DNA of 64,000 nt. It comes from Pseudomonas benzenivorans (GTDB lineage Bacteria; Pseudomonadota; Gammaproteobacteria; Pseudomonadales; Pseudomonadaceae). The notes beneath the pieces are model-generated. The model was not told where the DNA came from and did not search any database. It was given only the letters and a program-made list of their open reading frames with translations. The position numbers and the translations under genes are program-made. The stretch is taken from the NCBI RefSeq assembly GCF_033547155.1, contig NZ_CP137892.1:1860001-1924000 (forward strand). The letters are read 5' to 3'. Of this stretch, positions 8,098-17,135 are shown one piece after another (position 1 is the stretch's first letter; every line of letters starts with the position of its first letter).

Positions 8098-8835
8098 ATG
8101 AGAACTGTCATCATCATTCCGGCGCGCTTCAAATCGTCACGGTTTCCTGGTAAACCCTTAGTGCCTCTTCTGGGCAAGCCCATGATTCTCTGGGTTGCAG
8201 AGCTCTGTGCAAAGGCACTGCCTAAACAGGATGTGTACATTGCTACCGAAGATCAGCGTATTGTCGATGTTGTAGAGGAGGCAGGGTTTAACGCGATCAT
8301 GACCAGTGATAAAGCGCTGACAGGCACCGATCGCCTGGCGGAAGCCGCTGCAAAAATCGATGCGGATATCTATCTGAACGTGCAGGGCGATGAGCCGCTG
8401 CTTGATCCGAGCGATATTCTGAAGGTGCTGGAGTTCAAGAAGCGCTACCCGCAGGATGTTATCAATGGTTATTGCCCGATCGGCTCTACCGAAGATCCGC
8501 ATAGCGTCAATATTCCCAAGGTCATTTTCACGGATGACCACCGCATGGTGTATATGTCACGGCTGGCGCTACCCGGCTTCAAGAGCAAGGATAATCAGCC
8601 ACGAGTCTATTACAAGCAGGTCTGCATCTATGCGTTTAGTCGGGAGGATCTGCTGCGCTATGGCCAGTTTGGCCGAAAAAGCACCCTGGAACAGAGCGAA
8701 GATATCGAGATCCTGCGCTTTCTGGAATGGGGCACCTCGATTCGCATGATTGAAACGCAGCCGGGAAGCTTGGCAGTGGATGTACCCGAGGATGTTGTTG
8801 TCGTTGAAAGGGAATTGCGTAGAGTAAAGCAATGA
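8098..8835 (+). CDS. CMP-ulosonate synthetase, KdsB-like cytidylyltransferase
   Basis: 245 residues from ATG 8098, where the canonical KdsB start VIIIPARFKSSRFPGKPL begins; an AGAG lies nine bases upstream. The frame is open to ATG 8074 but those eight residues are atypical. Conserved features are the nucleotide loop PARFKSSRFPGKPL, the metal site LNVQGDEPLLDP and the YKQVCIYAF segment. Length and motifs fit 3-deoxy-manno-octulosonate cytidylyltransferase, which makes CMP-Kdo from CTP. Its position between a pyruvate-type aldolase and a HAD phosphatase in a variable O-antigen block argues for a paralogue that activates a different ulosonic acid rather than the essential core KdsB. The start overlaps the end of neither neighbour; its 3' end overlaps the next ATG by four bases. 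Confidence 0.85.
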   Translation: MRTVIIIPARFKSSRFPGKPLVPLLGKPMILWVAELCAKALPKQDVYIATEDQRIVDVVEEAGFNAIMTSDKALTGTDRLAEAAAKIDADIYLNVQGDEPLLDPSDILKVLEFKKRYPQDVINGYCPIGSTEDPHSVNIPKVIFTDDHRMVYMSRLALPGFKSKDNQPRVYYKQVCIYAFSREDLLRYGQFGRKSTLEQSEDIEILRFLEWGTSIRMIETQPGSLAVDVPEDVVVVERELRRVKQ

Positions 8836-9485
8836 GTATTTTAGATGTTAGCCAGTATCAGACGCTGGTTTTTGACTGTGATGGTGTGATTTTAAATTCC
8901 AATAGTGTTAAGACACAGGCTTTTTATAAAGCTGCGCTTCCTTATGGCGAGTCTGCCGCTCAAGCATTGGTGGCCTATCACGTTAGTAATGGAGGGGTCT
9001 CGCGTTATAAGAAGTTCGAGTTTTTTTTGCGAGATATAATTGGGTTGAGTTCCATTGATAATTCCGTAATGGCAGGGTTGCTGGAGTGCTATGCTGAAAG
9101 TGTATGGCAAGGTTTGCTGGGCTGTGAAGTGGCGGAGGGGTTGCATCAACTTCGTGAACAAAGCATTAACAGTCGCTGGCTGGTTGTGTCCGGCGGCGAT
9201 CAAGAAGAGTTGCGGAGGATATTCACAGAGCGTAATCTTGAACATTTGTTTGATGGTGGAATTTTCGGAAGTCCAGATAATAAAGATGTAATATTGGAGA
9301 GGGAGTTAGAAAGGAATAATTTGGTGAGGCCAGGTGTTTTCTTTGGGGACAGTCAGTACGATTTTGAATCGGCGAAACGTTCTGGCTTAGATTTTGTCTT
9401 CATTAGCGGGTGGTCGGAGTCCGCATTTGATTTTAGTGAGGCGAATTTTCAGTTTGAGAGCCTTGGCGCTTGTGCTCAATGCTAA
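8832..9485 (+). CDS. HAD-family phosphatase
   Basis: 217 residues; ATG 8832 overlaps the preceding TGA (ATGA), indicating translational coupling. HAD motif I is VFDCDGV at residues 13-19 (nucleophile Asp15, acid/base Asp17). Motif II is VVSGG in the middle, and motif IV is FFGDSQYD with the acidic pair. A helical C1-type cap sits between motifs I and II, as in beta-phosphoglucomutase/Gph-like HADs rather than KdsC, which is capless. Context suggests it removes a phosphate from the sugar-acid intermediate before CMP activation, equivalent in role to KdsC. That substrate is inferred. Confidence 0.8.
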   Translation: MSILDVSQYQTLVFDCDGVILNSNSVKTQAFYKAALPYGESAAQALVAYHVSNGGVSRYKKFEFFLRDIIGLSSIDNSVMAGLLECYAESVWQGLLGCEVAEGLHQLREQSINSRWLVVSGGDQEELRRIFTERNLEHLFDGGIFGSPDNKDVILERELERNNLVRPGVFFGDSQYDFESAKRSGLDFVFISGWSESAFDFSEANFQFESLGACAQC

Positions 9486-10462
9486 CCAAAAATGATGTGA
9501 GTCCAAACCCACTACAAGCCCGCGCGATCTTAAGGTCTTGTGCGCGTGCACTTGTGGTTTTTTTTGTGTTTGTAGGAAGCTTGTATATCGGGCCTCATTA
9601 TGTCTTAGGGGATCAGGTTCATTATAGAGGCGTTTATGAGAATCTTGCAAAGTTATCGCTTGTTGATGGGTATATTTATTACAATAGCGCCCTGGATTCG
9701 TTAGAGTTTGTGCATTTCCTTTTGTCTTGGTCGGCAAGTCGTTTTCTTGATAAAGATTTGTTTATTGCAATTGCCAATGCTTTGCTTGCATGGGTTGCTT
9801 TTGGGGTTTTTCAAAAGTGGAAAGCCTCTGTTTTAATCGCCGCGCTTCTTGTGCTAACCAATTATTATTTAATTGCTATGTATTTCTCGGCGGAAAGGCT
9901 TAAGTTTGGATTTGTGTTTTTGGGGTTGTCATTTTTATATATCGAAAAAGTAAAGCATTTTTATGTTTTTTCATTTATTGCGCTGGTTACGCATGCGCAG
10001 ACTTTGATTGTTTATTTTTCGTTGTTCTTCAGGGTTCTATTTTCCCAATTAAGCAAGGTTGTTTCGAGTGGGAAAATTTCAAAAATGTTTTTAGCTGTAA
10101 TGGTATTGCTGTTGGTGCCGGTTGCGCTTATGTCGGGGCAGTTGATATCAAAATTCAATTCTTATTATGACGGCCTTCGTGGTGTGAGTGAACTGGCTAG
10201 AATTTTTGTATTCTTGATCTTGGCGCTGTATTATGCGCGGAAGAAGGTGGAAGTTTTGCTTGTTTTTATACCGTTAGTATTTACGGTTATTCTGGTTGGG
10301 GGGGATCGAGTGAATGTGTTGGCGTATTTTGTATTTTTGTATTATGCGCTGCCAGTGAATAAGGGGTTCAATATAGGTGTTTTATTGACGGGTTTGTATT
10401 TTGCATTTGGATCGTTTGAGTATGTTTCGAATATATTCGAGTATGGAAAAAATAGGCCTTAG
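9479..10462 (+). CDS. wzy: O-antigen polymerase, Wzy-like (EpsG-type) membrane protein
   Basis: About 327 residues from ATG 9479, which overlaps the HAD stop codon by seven bases; a TTG at 9470 is possible. Strongly hydrophobic, with roughly ten helices and a larger periplasmic loop after the first helix (DQVHYRGVYENLAKLSLVDG). The pattern fits EpsG/Wzy polymerases, which have little sequence conservation. It is the only polytopic protein in the locus that is neither Wzx nor the acyltransferase, so by exclusion it is the polymerase that joins O-units in the periplasm. Very AT-rich with many TTT/ATT codons, consistent with horizontal acquisition. Confidence 0.8.
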   Translation: MLTKNDVSPNPLQARAILRSCARALVVFFVFVGSLYIGPHYVLGDQVHYRGVYENLAKLSLVDGYIYYNSALDSLEFVHFLLSWSASRFLDKDLFIAIANALLAWVAFGVFQKWKASVLIAALLVLTNYYLIAMYFSAERLKFGFVFLGLSFLYIEKVKHFYVFSFIALVTHAQTLIVYFSLFFRVLFSQLSKVVSSGKISKMFLAVMVLLLVPVALMSGQLISKFNSYYDGLRGVSELARIFVFLILALYYARKKVEVLLVFIPLVFTVILVGGDRVNVLAYFVFLYYALPVNKGFNIGVLLTGLYFAFGSFEYVSNIFEYGKNRP

Positions 10463-10481
10463 ATAACGGTTTGCATGTTGC

Positions 10482-11915
10482 TTGGTAGGTGTGTTTTTGA
10501 AGCGAATAATTAAATATATGCCCTCAGGGGAGTTCCTCGCGCCGGATGGTGCTGGTCGTGAGTTAGGGACTAATTACTCCAAATCTTTCGTTGAGCAAGT
10601 CGATAAGGCTGCAGATAGTGTGGTTTGGTCTTCCGACTATATTAACGAAGTCTTCATGCACTTCTACTTGAGGGTGCTCGAGATTGCTTCGCTGTTTAGG
10701 GCGGGCGATAGTGGGCGAATTGTGCTTGATAGTTACAAGGGCGAGTGGCCAATTGTTGTGGCGGCGGCAAAGAAGGAAGGTCTTCACATAGGTTTTCTTG
10801 ATCAGGCCTATTTCTATCTTTCAGGGGCTCTGCTTCATATCGTATCTTTTTTTGCAGTTGTGCTTAGCGTGCTTATTCTTCCAGTGCTGGCATTGGTTAC
10901 CAGAAAAAGAAGGCCGGTTAAGGTCGCGCCTGAGTTTTCAGTTATCCGTAGCCCTGCAGCCTTTGACAAAATGCGTTTTTTGAGTGACTCAGGGAAAGTG
11001 GAGTTCTATTATGACGATCTTCTTCAGAAGGAATCCACGGCGGCATCGCTGTACGGCTTCGGGACATTGAGTGAAAGAGTGCGCTCTCTGCTGATCGTGC
11101 CGATTCTGGCGTTTCGTGATTACTTCAGGGTGGCGAATGATTCTCGACGGTTACTGGGCTGGGTGGGCAGCGGCTTTGTTCTGTATTATTTTTCGAAGCG
11201 AATCGCTCATAAATGCTCCTTCGAGTATTACCTGCGTTTGCTGATTAAACAAAGCGGTGTCGATACGTATTACACCGGAAACAAGGAGGATCGCTTCGCG
11301 ATTCTTGAGAAGCGCTTGTGCAAGGAATATGCAGTGCGCTGCGTATGCGTGCCGCACGGTATTGAATATGCATTTAAAACCCCGGCGGGCTTGGTGGGCG
11401 ATGTCTTCTATTGCACCACCGAGCACGCGCGCCAGCATTTGTCTAACTTGTATGCTGGGGCACAGGCGTTTGTTTATGACGAGGTTGTTGCGCGGCAAAT
11501 GTTTTCACGCCATCAGGTGGTTGTGCCGGCCCAAGGGATAGTTTTTTTTCCTGAGTCCAGGGGGGCTGACGTAAACCTGTCGATACTAGGTCATTTGCTT
11601 GGTTTAGGTTATGACATCGCCGTCAAGCTTCATCCTAAGGATGACGTGGGCAATTACAAGCAGTATGCAGGGCAAGTAACATTCGTCAGTGATTTCAATT
11701 CTTCAATATCGAATAAAATTTGTTTGGCTAGAAAATCCACGGTGTTGGTGGAAGCAATTTATAATAACTCCACACCCATAGCGATATTGACGGATCCGCG
11801 CGACAGGGGATACGTCGAGCATATGCTGCCTTCGTTGACGGATGATCAGATAAAGCGAGTCTACTCCTTCGAGGAGTTGGCTTGCGTACTTGGTAATTTG
11901 CAGGCGTCAGCTTAG
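10482..11915 (+). CDS. Putative GT-B glycosyltransferase with HP motif (candidate ulosonate transferase)
   Basis: 477 residues from TTG 10482; GTG 10491 is an equally possible start because an in-frame TAA lies at 10464. A hydrophobic segment near residues 114-135 (LLHIVSFFAVVLSVLILPVL) suggests membrane attachment. The second half has VCVPHGIEYAF, VKLHPKDD near residue 382 and ARKSTVLVEAIYNNS near 417. An HP motif followed by a Ser/Thr motif is the pattern of bacterial polysialyl- and sialyltransferase-like GT-B enzymes and capsule Kdo transferases. I do not recognise an exact family. Since the cluster makes a CMP-sugar and this is the only other unassigned transferase, it is the best candidate to transfer it. 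Confidence 0.5.
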   Translation: MVGVFLKRIIKYMPSGEFLAPDGAGRELGTNYSKSFVEQVDKAADSVVWSSDYINEVFMHFYLRVLEIASLFRAGDSGRIVLDSYKGEWPIVVAAAKKEGLHIGFLDQAYFYLSGALLHIVSFFAVVLSVLILPVLALVTRKRRPVKVAPEFSVIRSPAAFDKMRFLSDSGKVEFYYDDLLQKESTAASLYGFGTLSERVRSLLIVPILAFRDYFRVANDSRRLLGWVGSGFVLYYFSKRIAHKCSFEYYLRLLIKQSGVDTYYTGNKEDRFAILEKRLCKEYAVRCVCVPHGIEYAFKTPAGLVGDVFYCTTEHARQHLSNLYAGAQAFVYDEVVARQMFSRHQVVVPAQGIVFFPESRGADVNLSILGHLLGLGYDIAVKLHPKDDVGNYKQYAGQVTFVSDFNSSISNKICLARKSTVLVEAIYNNSTPIAILTDPRDRGYVEHMLPSLTDDQIKRVYSFEELACVLGNLQASA

Positions 11916-11952
11916 TAAAATATACATGATTTAGTTTGGTGAGGGCGTTTAT

Positions 11953-12987
11953 ATGTTCAAAGGTAAAAAGCTACTCATAACCGGTGGAACGGGTTCGTTC
12001 GGTAACGCGGTGCTTAAGCGATTTTTGAATACTGATATCGATGAAATTCGCATTTTCAGCCGTGATGAAAAGAAGCAAGACGACATGCGTAAGCGCTACG
12101 CCAACTCAAAGCTGAAGTTCTATATCGGTGATGTGCGGGACTACCGGGGCGCCTTGAATGCAACCCGGGGCGTTGACTATATATTCCATGCCGCTGCGTT
12201 GAAACAGGTGCCGTCTTGCGAGTTTCACCCGATGGAGGCAGTCAAGACCAATGTGATCGGCACTGAAAACGTGTTGGAGGCAGCGATCCAGAATGGGGTC
12301 AAGCGCGTTGTCTGCTTGAGTACTGACAAAGCGGTTTATCCGATCAACGCCATGGGCATTTCCAAAGCTATGATGGAAAAGGTCATGGTCGCCAAGTCGC
12401 GCAATGCCGACGATGACAAGACGGTCATTTGCGGTACTCGTTACGGTAACGTCATGGCTTCACGTGGTTCGGTGATCCCGTTGTTTATCGAGCAGATCCG
12501 CGCCGGCAAGCCGTTGACGTTGACCGACCCGAACATGACGCGCTTCATGATGACCCTGGCCGATGCTGTTGATCTGGTGCTGTATGCCTTCGAGCATGGC
12601 AACAACGGCGATCTGTTTGTGCAGAAGGCACCGGCCGCCACGGTGGAAACCTTGGCGAAGGCGCTGACACAGATGCTCGACAAACCCGAGCATCCGATCC
12701 AGGTGATCGGCACTCGTCATGGTGAGAAGCTGTACGAGGCACTACTAAGCCGTGAGGAAATGGCTTGTGCCGAAGACATGGGCGACTACTATCGAGTACC
12801 GCCGGATTTGCGCGATCTCAACTACGCCAAGTTCGTCGAGCAGGGCGAAGAGAAGATTTCTCACACGCAAGACTATAACTCGCACAACACCGAGCGGCTG
12901 GATGTCGAAGGAATGCAGCGCCTGCTGCTCAAGCTGGATTTCATGCGTGCCATCCAGCGTGGCGAGCACGCTACGCCGGAGGAATGA
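11953..12987 (+). CDS. fnlA: UDP-GlcNAc 4,6-dehydratase/5-epimerase (FnlA/WbjB/CapE type)
   Basis: 344 residues; ATG preceded by TGAGGG. An extended SDR fold with the NAD motif GGTGSFG near residue 10, STDKAVYPINAMGISKAMMEK (Met-x-x-x-Lys in place of Tyr-x-x-x-Lys, as in this group) and the C-terminal GEKLYEALLSREEM. It starts the UDP-L-FucNAc pathway by converting UDP-GlcNAc to 4-keto-6-deoxy intermediates with C5 epimerisation. The next two genes supply the remaining two steps. Codon usage is visibly more GC-rich than in the genes just upstream, so this trio likely has a different history. Confidence 0.92.
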   Translation: MFKGKKLLITGGTGSFGNAVLKRFLNTDIDEIRIFSRDEKKQDDMRKRYANSKLKFYIGDVRDYRGALNATRGVDYIFHAAALKQVPSCEFHPMEAVKTNVIGTENVLEAAIQNGVKRVVCLSTDKAVYPINAMGISKAMMEKVMVAKSRNADDDKTVICGTRYGNVMASRGSVIPLFIEQIRAGKPLTLTDPNMTRFMMTLADAVDLVLYAFEHGNNGDLFVQKAPAATVETLAKALTQMLDKPEHPIQVIGTRHGEKLYEALLSREEMACAEDMGDYYRVPPDLRDLNYAKFVEQGEEKISHTQDYNSHNTERLDVEGMQRLLLKLDFMRAIQRGEHATPEE

Positions 12988-12990
12988 TCG

Positions 12991-14109
12991 ATGAAAGTGC
13001 TGATCACCGGTGCCAACGGTTTCATCGGTCGTAACCTTGTCGCACACCTGGGGGAGCGGCAGGATGTCGAGATGCTGTGCTTTACCCGGAGTGATTCTCT
13101 GGCCGAGCTGCCCGGGCTCGTGGCGCAGGTCGACTTTGTGTTTCACCTGGCAGGCGTCAATCGGCCGAAGGATCCCCAGGAGTTTCAAAGCGGCAACGCC
13201 GACCTGACACTCAGCTTGTGCGAGGCGATCGAAGGCAGCGGGCGACCCATTCCTCTGCTGTACACCTCATCCAGCCAAGCGGAGTTGGACAACGCCTATG
13301 GCAGTAGCAAGCGAAGCGCGGAGCAGGCGTTGCTTAACCTAGCTAGTAGGAATGGCTCCGCTGTGCATCTTTTCCGTCTGCCCAACGTGTTCGGCAAGTG
13401 GGCCCGGCCGAACTACAACTCGGCGGTGGCGACCTTCTGCCACAACATCGCTCGCGATCTGCCTATCCAGATCAACGATCCGCTAGCGTGCATCACGCTG
13501 GTTTATATCGATGATGTGATTGCCCATTTCATTGCGGTAATGGAAGGCCGACTGGCAGGTGTCCCCTTTGTCACGGTCGATCCGCAGTACAGCATCACGG
13601 TTGGTGAACTGGCAGAACAGCTGCGCACCTTCCGCGACAGCCGTGGCACCTTGATTACCGAGGCGGTCGGCACTGGCTTGGTGCGTGCTTTGTACTCCAC
13701 CTACCTCAGTTATTTGCCGCCTGAGCGCTTCACTTACGAGGTGCCGAAATATGGCGATCCGCGCGGTGTGTTCGTTGAAATGCTGAAGACCCGCGATTCG
13801 GGTCAGTTTTCCTTTTTCACTGCACATCCGGGCATTACCCGCGGTGGCCATTACCACCACTCCAAGACCGAGAAGTTCCTGGTCATCAAGGGCAAGGCAT
13901 GCTTCCGTTTCCGTCATATCGTCACTGGTGAATTCCATGAACTGTTCACCACGGGAGAGCAGCCAGAAATTGTCGAGACTGTACCCGGTTGGACCCATGA
14001 CATCACCAATGTCGGTGACGAAGAAATGATCGTGATGCTTTGGGCCAACGAGATTTTCGATCGCGAACACCCGGATACCTATGCGCGCCCCGTCGGTACC
14101 GAGGCATGA
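12991..14109 (+). CDS. fnlB: NAD-dependent 4-reductase/3-epimerase of UDP-L-FucNAc synthesis (FnlB/WbjC/CapF type)
   Basis: 372 residues, ATG three bases after the fnlA stop with GGAGG just upstream. The N-terminal SDR domain (GANGFIGRNL near residue 7, YGSSKRSAEQAL in the middle) is followed from about residue 250 by a cupin domain (RGGHYHHSKTEKFLVIKG and DITNVGDEEM). This two-domain build is specific to CapF/WbjC. The cupin carries the C3 epimerase site and metal-binding histidines; the SDR part reduces the 4-keto group, giving UDP-L-PneNAc/TalNAc-type product. It works with FnlA and FnlC. Confidence 0.92.
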   Translation: MKVLITGANGFIGRNLVAHLGERQDVEMLCFTRSDSLAELPGLVAQVDFVFHLAGVNRPKDPQEFQSGNADLTLSLCEAIEGSGRPIPLLYTSSSQAELDNAYGSSKRSAEQALLNLASRNGSAVHLFRLPNVFGKWARPNYNSAVATFCHNIARDLPIQINDPLACITLVYIDDVIAHFIAVMEGRLAGVPFVTVDPQYSITVGELAEQLRTFRDSRGTLITEAVGTGLVRALYSTYLSYLPPERFTYEVPKYGDPRGVFVEMLKTRDSGQFSFFTAHPGITRGGHYHHSKTEKFLVIKGKACFRFRHIVTGEFHELFTTGEQPEIVETVPGWTHDITNVGDEEMIVMLWANEIFDREHPDTYARPVGTEA

Positions 14110-14132
14110 ACGCACCCTTGAAGAGAGTCGCA

Positions 14133-15263
14133 ATGAAGAAGCTAAAAGTCGTCACCGTAGTGGGTACCCGCCCGGAAATTATCCGTCTGTCACGCGTTAT
14201 GGCCAAACTGGACCAGTACTGCGAGCATGTACTGGTCCACACCGGGCAGAATTATGATTACGAACTGAACGAGATATTCTTCCAGGATCTCGGTATCCGG
14301 AAACCGGATCATTTTCTCAACGCCGCGGGCACGACAGGTGCTGAAACCATCGGTAACGTGATTATCGCCGTGGATCGCGTACTGGCAGAAGTGCAGCCGG
14401 AAGCCTTGCTGGTGCTGGGGGATACCAATAGCTGCATGGCGGTGATTCCAGCCAAGCGACGCAAGATTCCGACTTTCCACATGGAGGCAGGAAATCGTTG
14501 CTTCGACATGCGTGTACCGGAAGAAATCAACCGCCGAATCGTCGACCACACTGCCGATATCAACCTGACATACAGCACCATCGCCCGCGATTACCTGTTA
14601 CGCGAAGGGTTGCCGCCGGACATGGTGATCAAGACCGGAAGCCCGATGTTCGAGGTGCTCAATCATTACCGTGACGGCATCGAGGCTTCGGACGTACTGG
14701 AACGCTTGGGGTTAGAGGCAGGGAAGTTTTTCGTGGTCAGTGCGCATCGCGAAGAAAATGTCGATTCCGACAAGAACTTTAGCAAGCTGGTCAAGGTCCT
14801 GAATACAGTGGCGGAGCAGTATGCATTTCCTGTAATCGTCTCGACTCATCCTCGTACCTTGAAGCGAGTCAATGCGATGGGCGCTCAGTTCCATGCCCAG
14901 GTCCGCCTGCTCAAGCCCCTGGGCTTCAAGGATTACAACAAGCTTCAAATGACCGCAAAAGCCGTTCTGTCTGATAGTGGCACTATCTCGGAAGAGTCTT
15001 CAATCCTGAATTTTCCTGCCTTGAACATTCGTGAGGCACATGAAAGGCCGGAGGGAATGGAGGAGGCATCGGTCATGATGGTCGGGCTTGAGGTTGAGCG
15101 CGTTCTACAGGCCCTCAGTGTGCTTGCAGAACAGCCTACAGGGACCCAGCGTCTACTGCGGCAAGTAGAGGATTACAGTATGCCGAATGTCGCTGAGAAA
15201 GTGGTTCGGATAATTCATAGCTATGTCGATTATGTGGGGCGGGTGGTCTGGAAGAAATTTTAA
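14133..15263 (+). CDS. fnlC: UDP-N-acetyl-L-talosamine C2-epimerase (FnlC/WbjD/CapG type)
   Basis: 376 residues from ATG 14133, with GAGAG at 14123-14127. ATG 14106, which overlaps the fnlB stop (ATGA), is a possible alternative. A GT-B-fold non-hydrolysing 2-epimerase: VVGTRPEIIRLS near residue 8, the HTGQNYDYELN segment, HMEAGNRCFDMRVPEEINRR and SDSGTISEESSILNFPALN. WecB-like, but the HMEAGNRCFD version is the L-FucNAc branch. It makes UDP-L-FucNAc, the donor for the next gene's transferase. Confidence 0.9.
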   Translation: MKKLKVVTVVGTRPEIIRLSRVMAKLDQYCEHVLVHTGQNYDYELNEIFFQDLGIRKPDHFLNAAGTTGAETIGNVIIAVDRVLAEVQPEALLVLGDTNSCMAVIPAKRRKIPTFHMEAGNRCFDMRVPEEINRRIVDHTADINLTYSTIARDYLLREGLPPDMVIKTGSPMFEVLNHYRDGIEASDVLERLGLEAGKFFVVSAHREENVDSDKNFSKLVKVLNTVAEQYAFPVIVSTHPRTLKRVNAMGAQFHAQVRLLKPLGFKDYNKLQMTAKAVLSDSGTISEESSILNFPALNIREAHERPEGMEEASVMMVGLEVERVLQALSVLAEQPTGTQRLLRQVEDYSMPNVAEKVVRIIHSYVDYVGRVVWKKF

Positions 15264-16463
15264 ATGAAGATGCTATTTATTAGTCAATTGTTTGACCCTG
15301 AGTACTCAATAAAAGGGTTGGGCTTCCTGCAGGAGATGCAAAAGCAAGGTTTTGAAGTCGAGGTCATTACGACATTCCCAAGCTATCCAGTAGGTAAGGT
15401 TTTTCCCGGGTATAAGCTAAAGCCATGGCAGGTAGAGACACATTCGGGAATAAGGGTGATTAGGGTCTACTCTTTTATCTCTCATTCGAAGTCTAAATTT
15501 TCCAGAGCGTTGAATTATTTTTCGTTCATGGTCACTTCTTTTCTTGCCATGGCGGTGATGCGAAAGCCAGATGTTGTCTATGCATATCACCCTCAGGTGA
15601 CAACGGGAATAGTGGCCTCGATATTTAAGGTACTCAGAGGGGTGCCCTTTGTGACAGACGTTCAGGATCTCTGGCCTGACGCTCTTGCGGCAACCGGCAC
15701 GCAAGGAAAGGGTTTTTTGTACAGCATGATCAATAAACTTTGTAATTTCGTATATAAACAATCTGATCATGTTGTGGTGTTGTCACGAGGATACAGAGGG
15801 GCTCTGATAGATCGAGGTGTGCCGGCGGAGAAAATCAGTGTTGTTTATAATTGGCATGCCAGCGAAGGTGGGGCCGATGCGGAAGGCAATGAGCGGGTTT
15901 TGCCTTCTGGATTTGAGCATACCTTCGTCTACGCAGGCAACTTAGGGGCAGCACAATCGCTGAAGAGTGTAATTTCGGCATTCTCGCGCTGTGTGGAGAA
16001 GTCAGTCTGCTTGGCAATCATAGGTTCGGGAGTCGAGAAGGATGAGTTGGTCGCTCATGCTCAGTCTATTGGCGCGAATAACGTTTTTTTTCTTGGCTAT
16101 GTCTCGCCTCAGAAAGTAATCAAGTATCTGACACAGGCTGATGTACTCGTTGTGCATTTGAAGGATGAGCCGCTGTTCAAAATTACCATACCCTCTAAAA
16201 TACAGGCGTACTTGAACTCGAGGAAACCCCTCCTAATGGCGGTAGGCGGGGAGGCCAATCAGATTGTAAACGAGGCACGTGCTGGTGTATGTGCCGAGCC
16301 TGATAATATCTCGAGCATTGAACTGGCCATCGCTGAAATGCTGGACAAGAAAGATGCATGGCAAGAAATGGGTGAGAGTGGCAGGTGCTTCTACGAGACT
16401 GAAATGTCTCAGCGTAAAGGGGTTGTCAAGATTGTTTCCGCTTTGAGGCAGTTGCAATGTTGA
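15264..16463 (+). CDS. GT4 glycosyltransferase, WbuB-like L-FucNAc transferase
   Basis: 399 residues; the ATG follows the fnlC stop directly. GT-B fold: N-terminal ISQLFDPEYSIKGLGF, a DVQDLWPDALAATG motif and the C-terminal KITIPSKIQAYLNSRKP region, typical of WbuB/WbjE-type GT4 transferases that pair with fnlABC. It probably adds L-FucNAc from the UDP donor to the lipid-linked acceptor on the cytoplasmic side. Linkage cannot be read from sequence. The gene drifts back to AT-rich codon use. Confidence 0.82.
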   Translation: MKMLFISQLFDPEYSIKGLGFLQEMQKQGFEVEVITTFPSYPVGKVFPGYKLKPWQVETHSGIRVIRVYSFISHSKSKFSRALNYFSFMVTSFLAMAVMRKPDVVYAYHPQVTTGIVASIFKVLRGVPFVTDVQDLWPDALAATGTQGKGFLYSMINKLCNFVYKQSDHVVVLSRGYRGALIDRGVPAEKISVVYNWHASEGGADAEGNERVLPSGFEHTFVYAGNLGAAQSLKSVISAFSRCVEKSVCLAIIGSGVEKDELVAHAQSIGANNVFFLGYVSPQKVIKYLTQADVLVVHLKDEPLFKITIPSKIQAYLNSRKPLLMAVGGEANQIVNEARAGVCAEPDNISSIELAIAEMLDKKDAWQEMGESGRCFYETEMSQRKGVVKIVSALRQLQC

Positions 16464-16505
16464 TTGGCAAATGACTCATGTAATGGGGTGTAGGAACGGT
16501 AATTT

Positions 16506-17105
16506 ATGAAGTATAGACCGGCAGATGAGCATGATATCGCCGCTGTAACAGAGGTGCACCTAGCGGCATTCCCAGGGTTTTTCCTTACGAGCCTAGGCAC
16601 TAGGTTTCTCGGTGAGATGTATAGAGGATTTTTACTGCATCCCAGCGGTATTCTCCTTGTGGCCGAGGAGGCGGGGAAGGTAATGGGGTTCGCAGCAGGT
16701 ACGAGCGCGCCCGCCTCATTCTTTTCGGAGTTGCGTCGGCAGCGTTTTCTATCTTTCTTTTGTTATGCTATTCCAGCGTTGTTTCGCAATCCTAAGGTTG
16801 TTTTCAATAAGCTGCTTAAAGCGGTTTTCTACCGTGGTGATAAGCCAACTGGCTTGGAGGGGGGCGCGCTTTTGAGCAGCATCGGAGTCAGCCCGAATGT
16901 TGTGGGGAAGTCTGTTGGGCAGGAGTTGTTGACTAGGTTCGAGCATGAAGCTCTTCTGCGGGGGCAGAGCTTTGTCTATCTGACAACTGATGAGGTTGGA
17001 AACGATAGAGTTAATGCGTTCTACAGAAAGAACGGTTATGTTGTTGAGTCTCGCTTTAGTCAGCATGCGGGTCGAGCAATGTTTCGGTACGTTAAGTATA
17101 TATAG
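16506..17105 (+). CDS. GNAT-family N-acetyltransferase
   Basis: 199 residues; TAGGAA at 16491-16496 precedes the ATG. The start YRPADEHDIAAVTEVHLAAF, the core LSSIGVSPNVVGKSVGQELL (acetyl-CoA loop) and VNAFYRKNGY near the C-terminus define GNAT. The locus also has a WbpM dehydratase and a DegT aminotransferase that should give a UDP-4-amino sugar, so N-acetylation at C4 is the likely job, like PglD or PseH in other pathways. The acceptor is inferred. Confidence 0.78.
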   Translation: MKYRPADEHDIAAVTEVHLAAFPGFFLTSLGTRFLGEMYRGFLLHPSGILLVAEEAGKVMGFAAGTSAPASFFSELRRQRFLSFFCYAIPALFRNPKVVFNKLLKAVFYRGDKPTGLEGGALLSSIGVSPNVVGKSVGQELLTRFEHEALLRGQSFVYLTTDEVGNDRVNAFYRKNGYVVESRFSQHAGRAMFRYVKYI

Positions 17106-17135
17106 CGAATGGGTCAGTGGTAAGTGAGTTGAGCA

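Noticed and set aside
8098..8835. The housekeeping kdsB
   Set aside because: Its place inside a variable O-antigen block between an aldolase and a phosphatase makes a specialised paralogue more likely; a genome-wide search would settle it.
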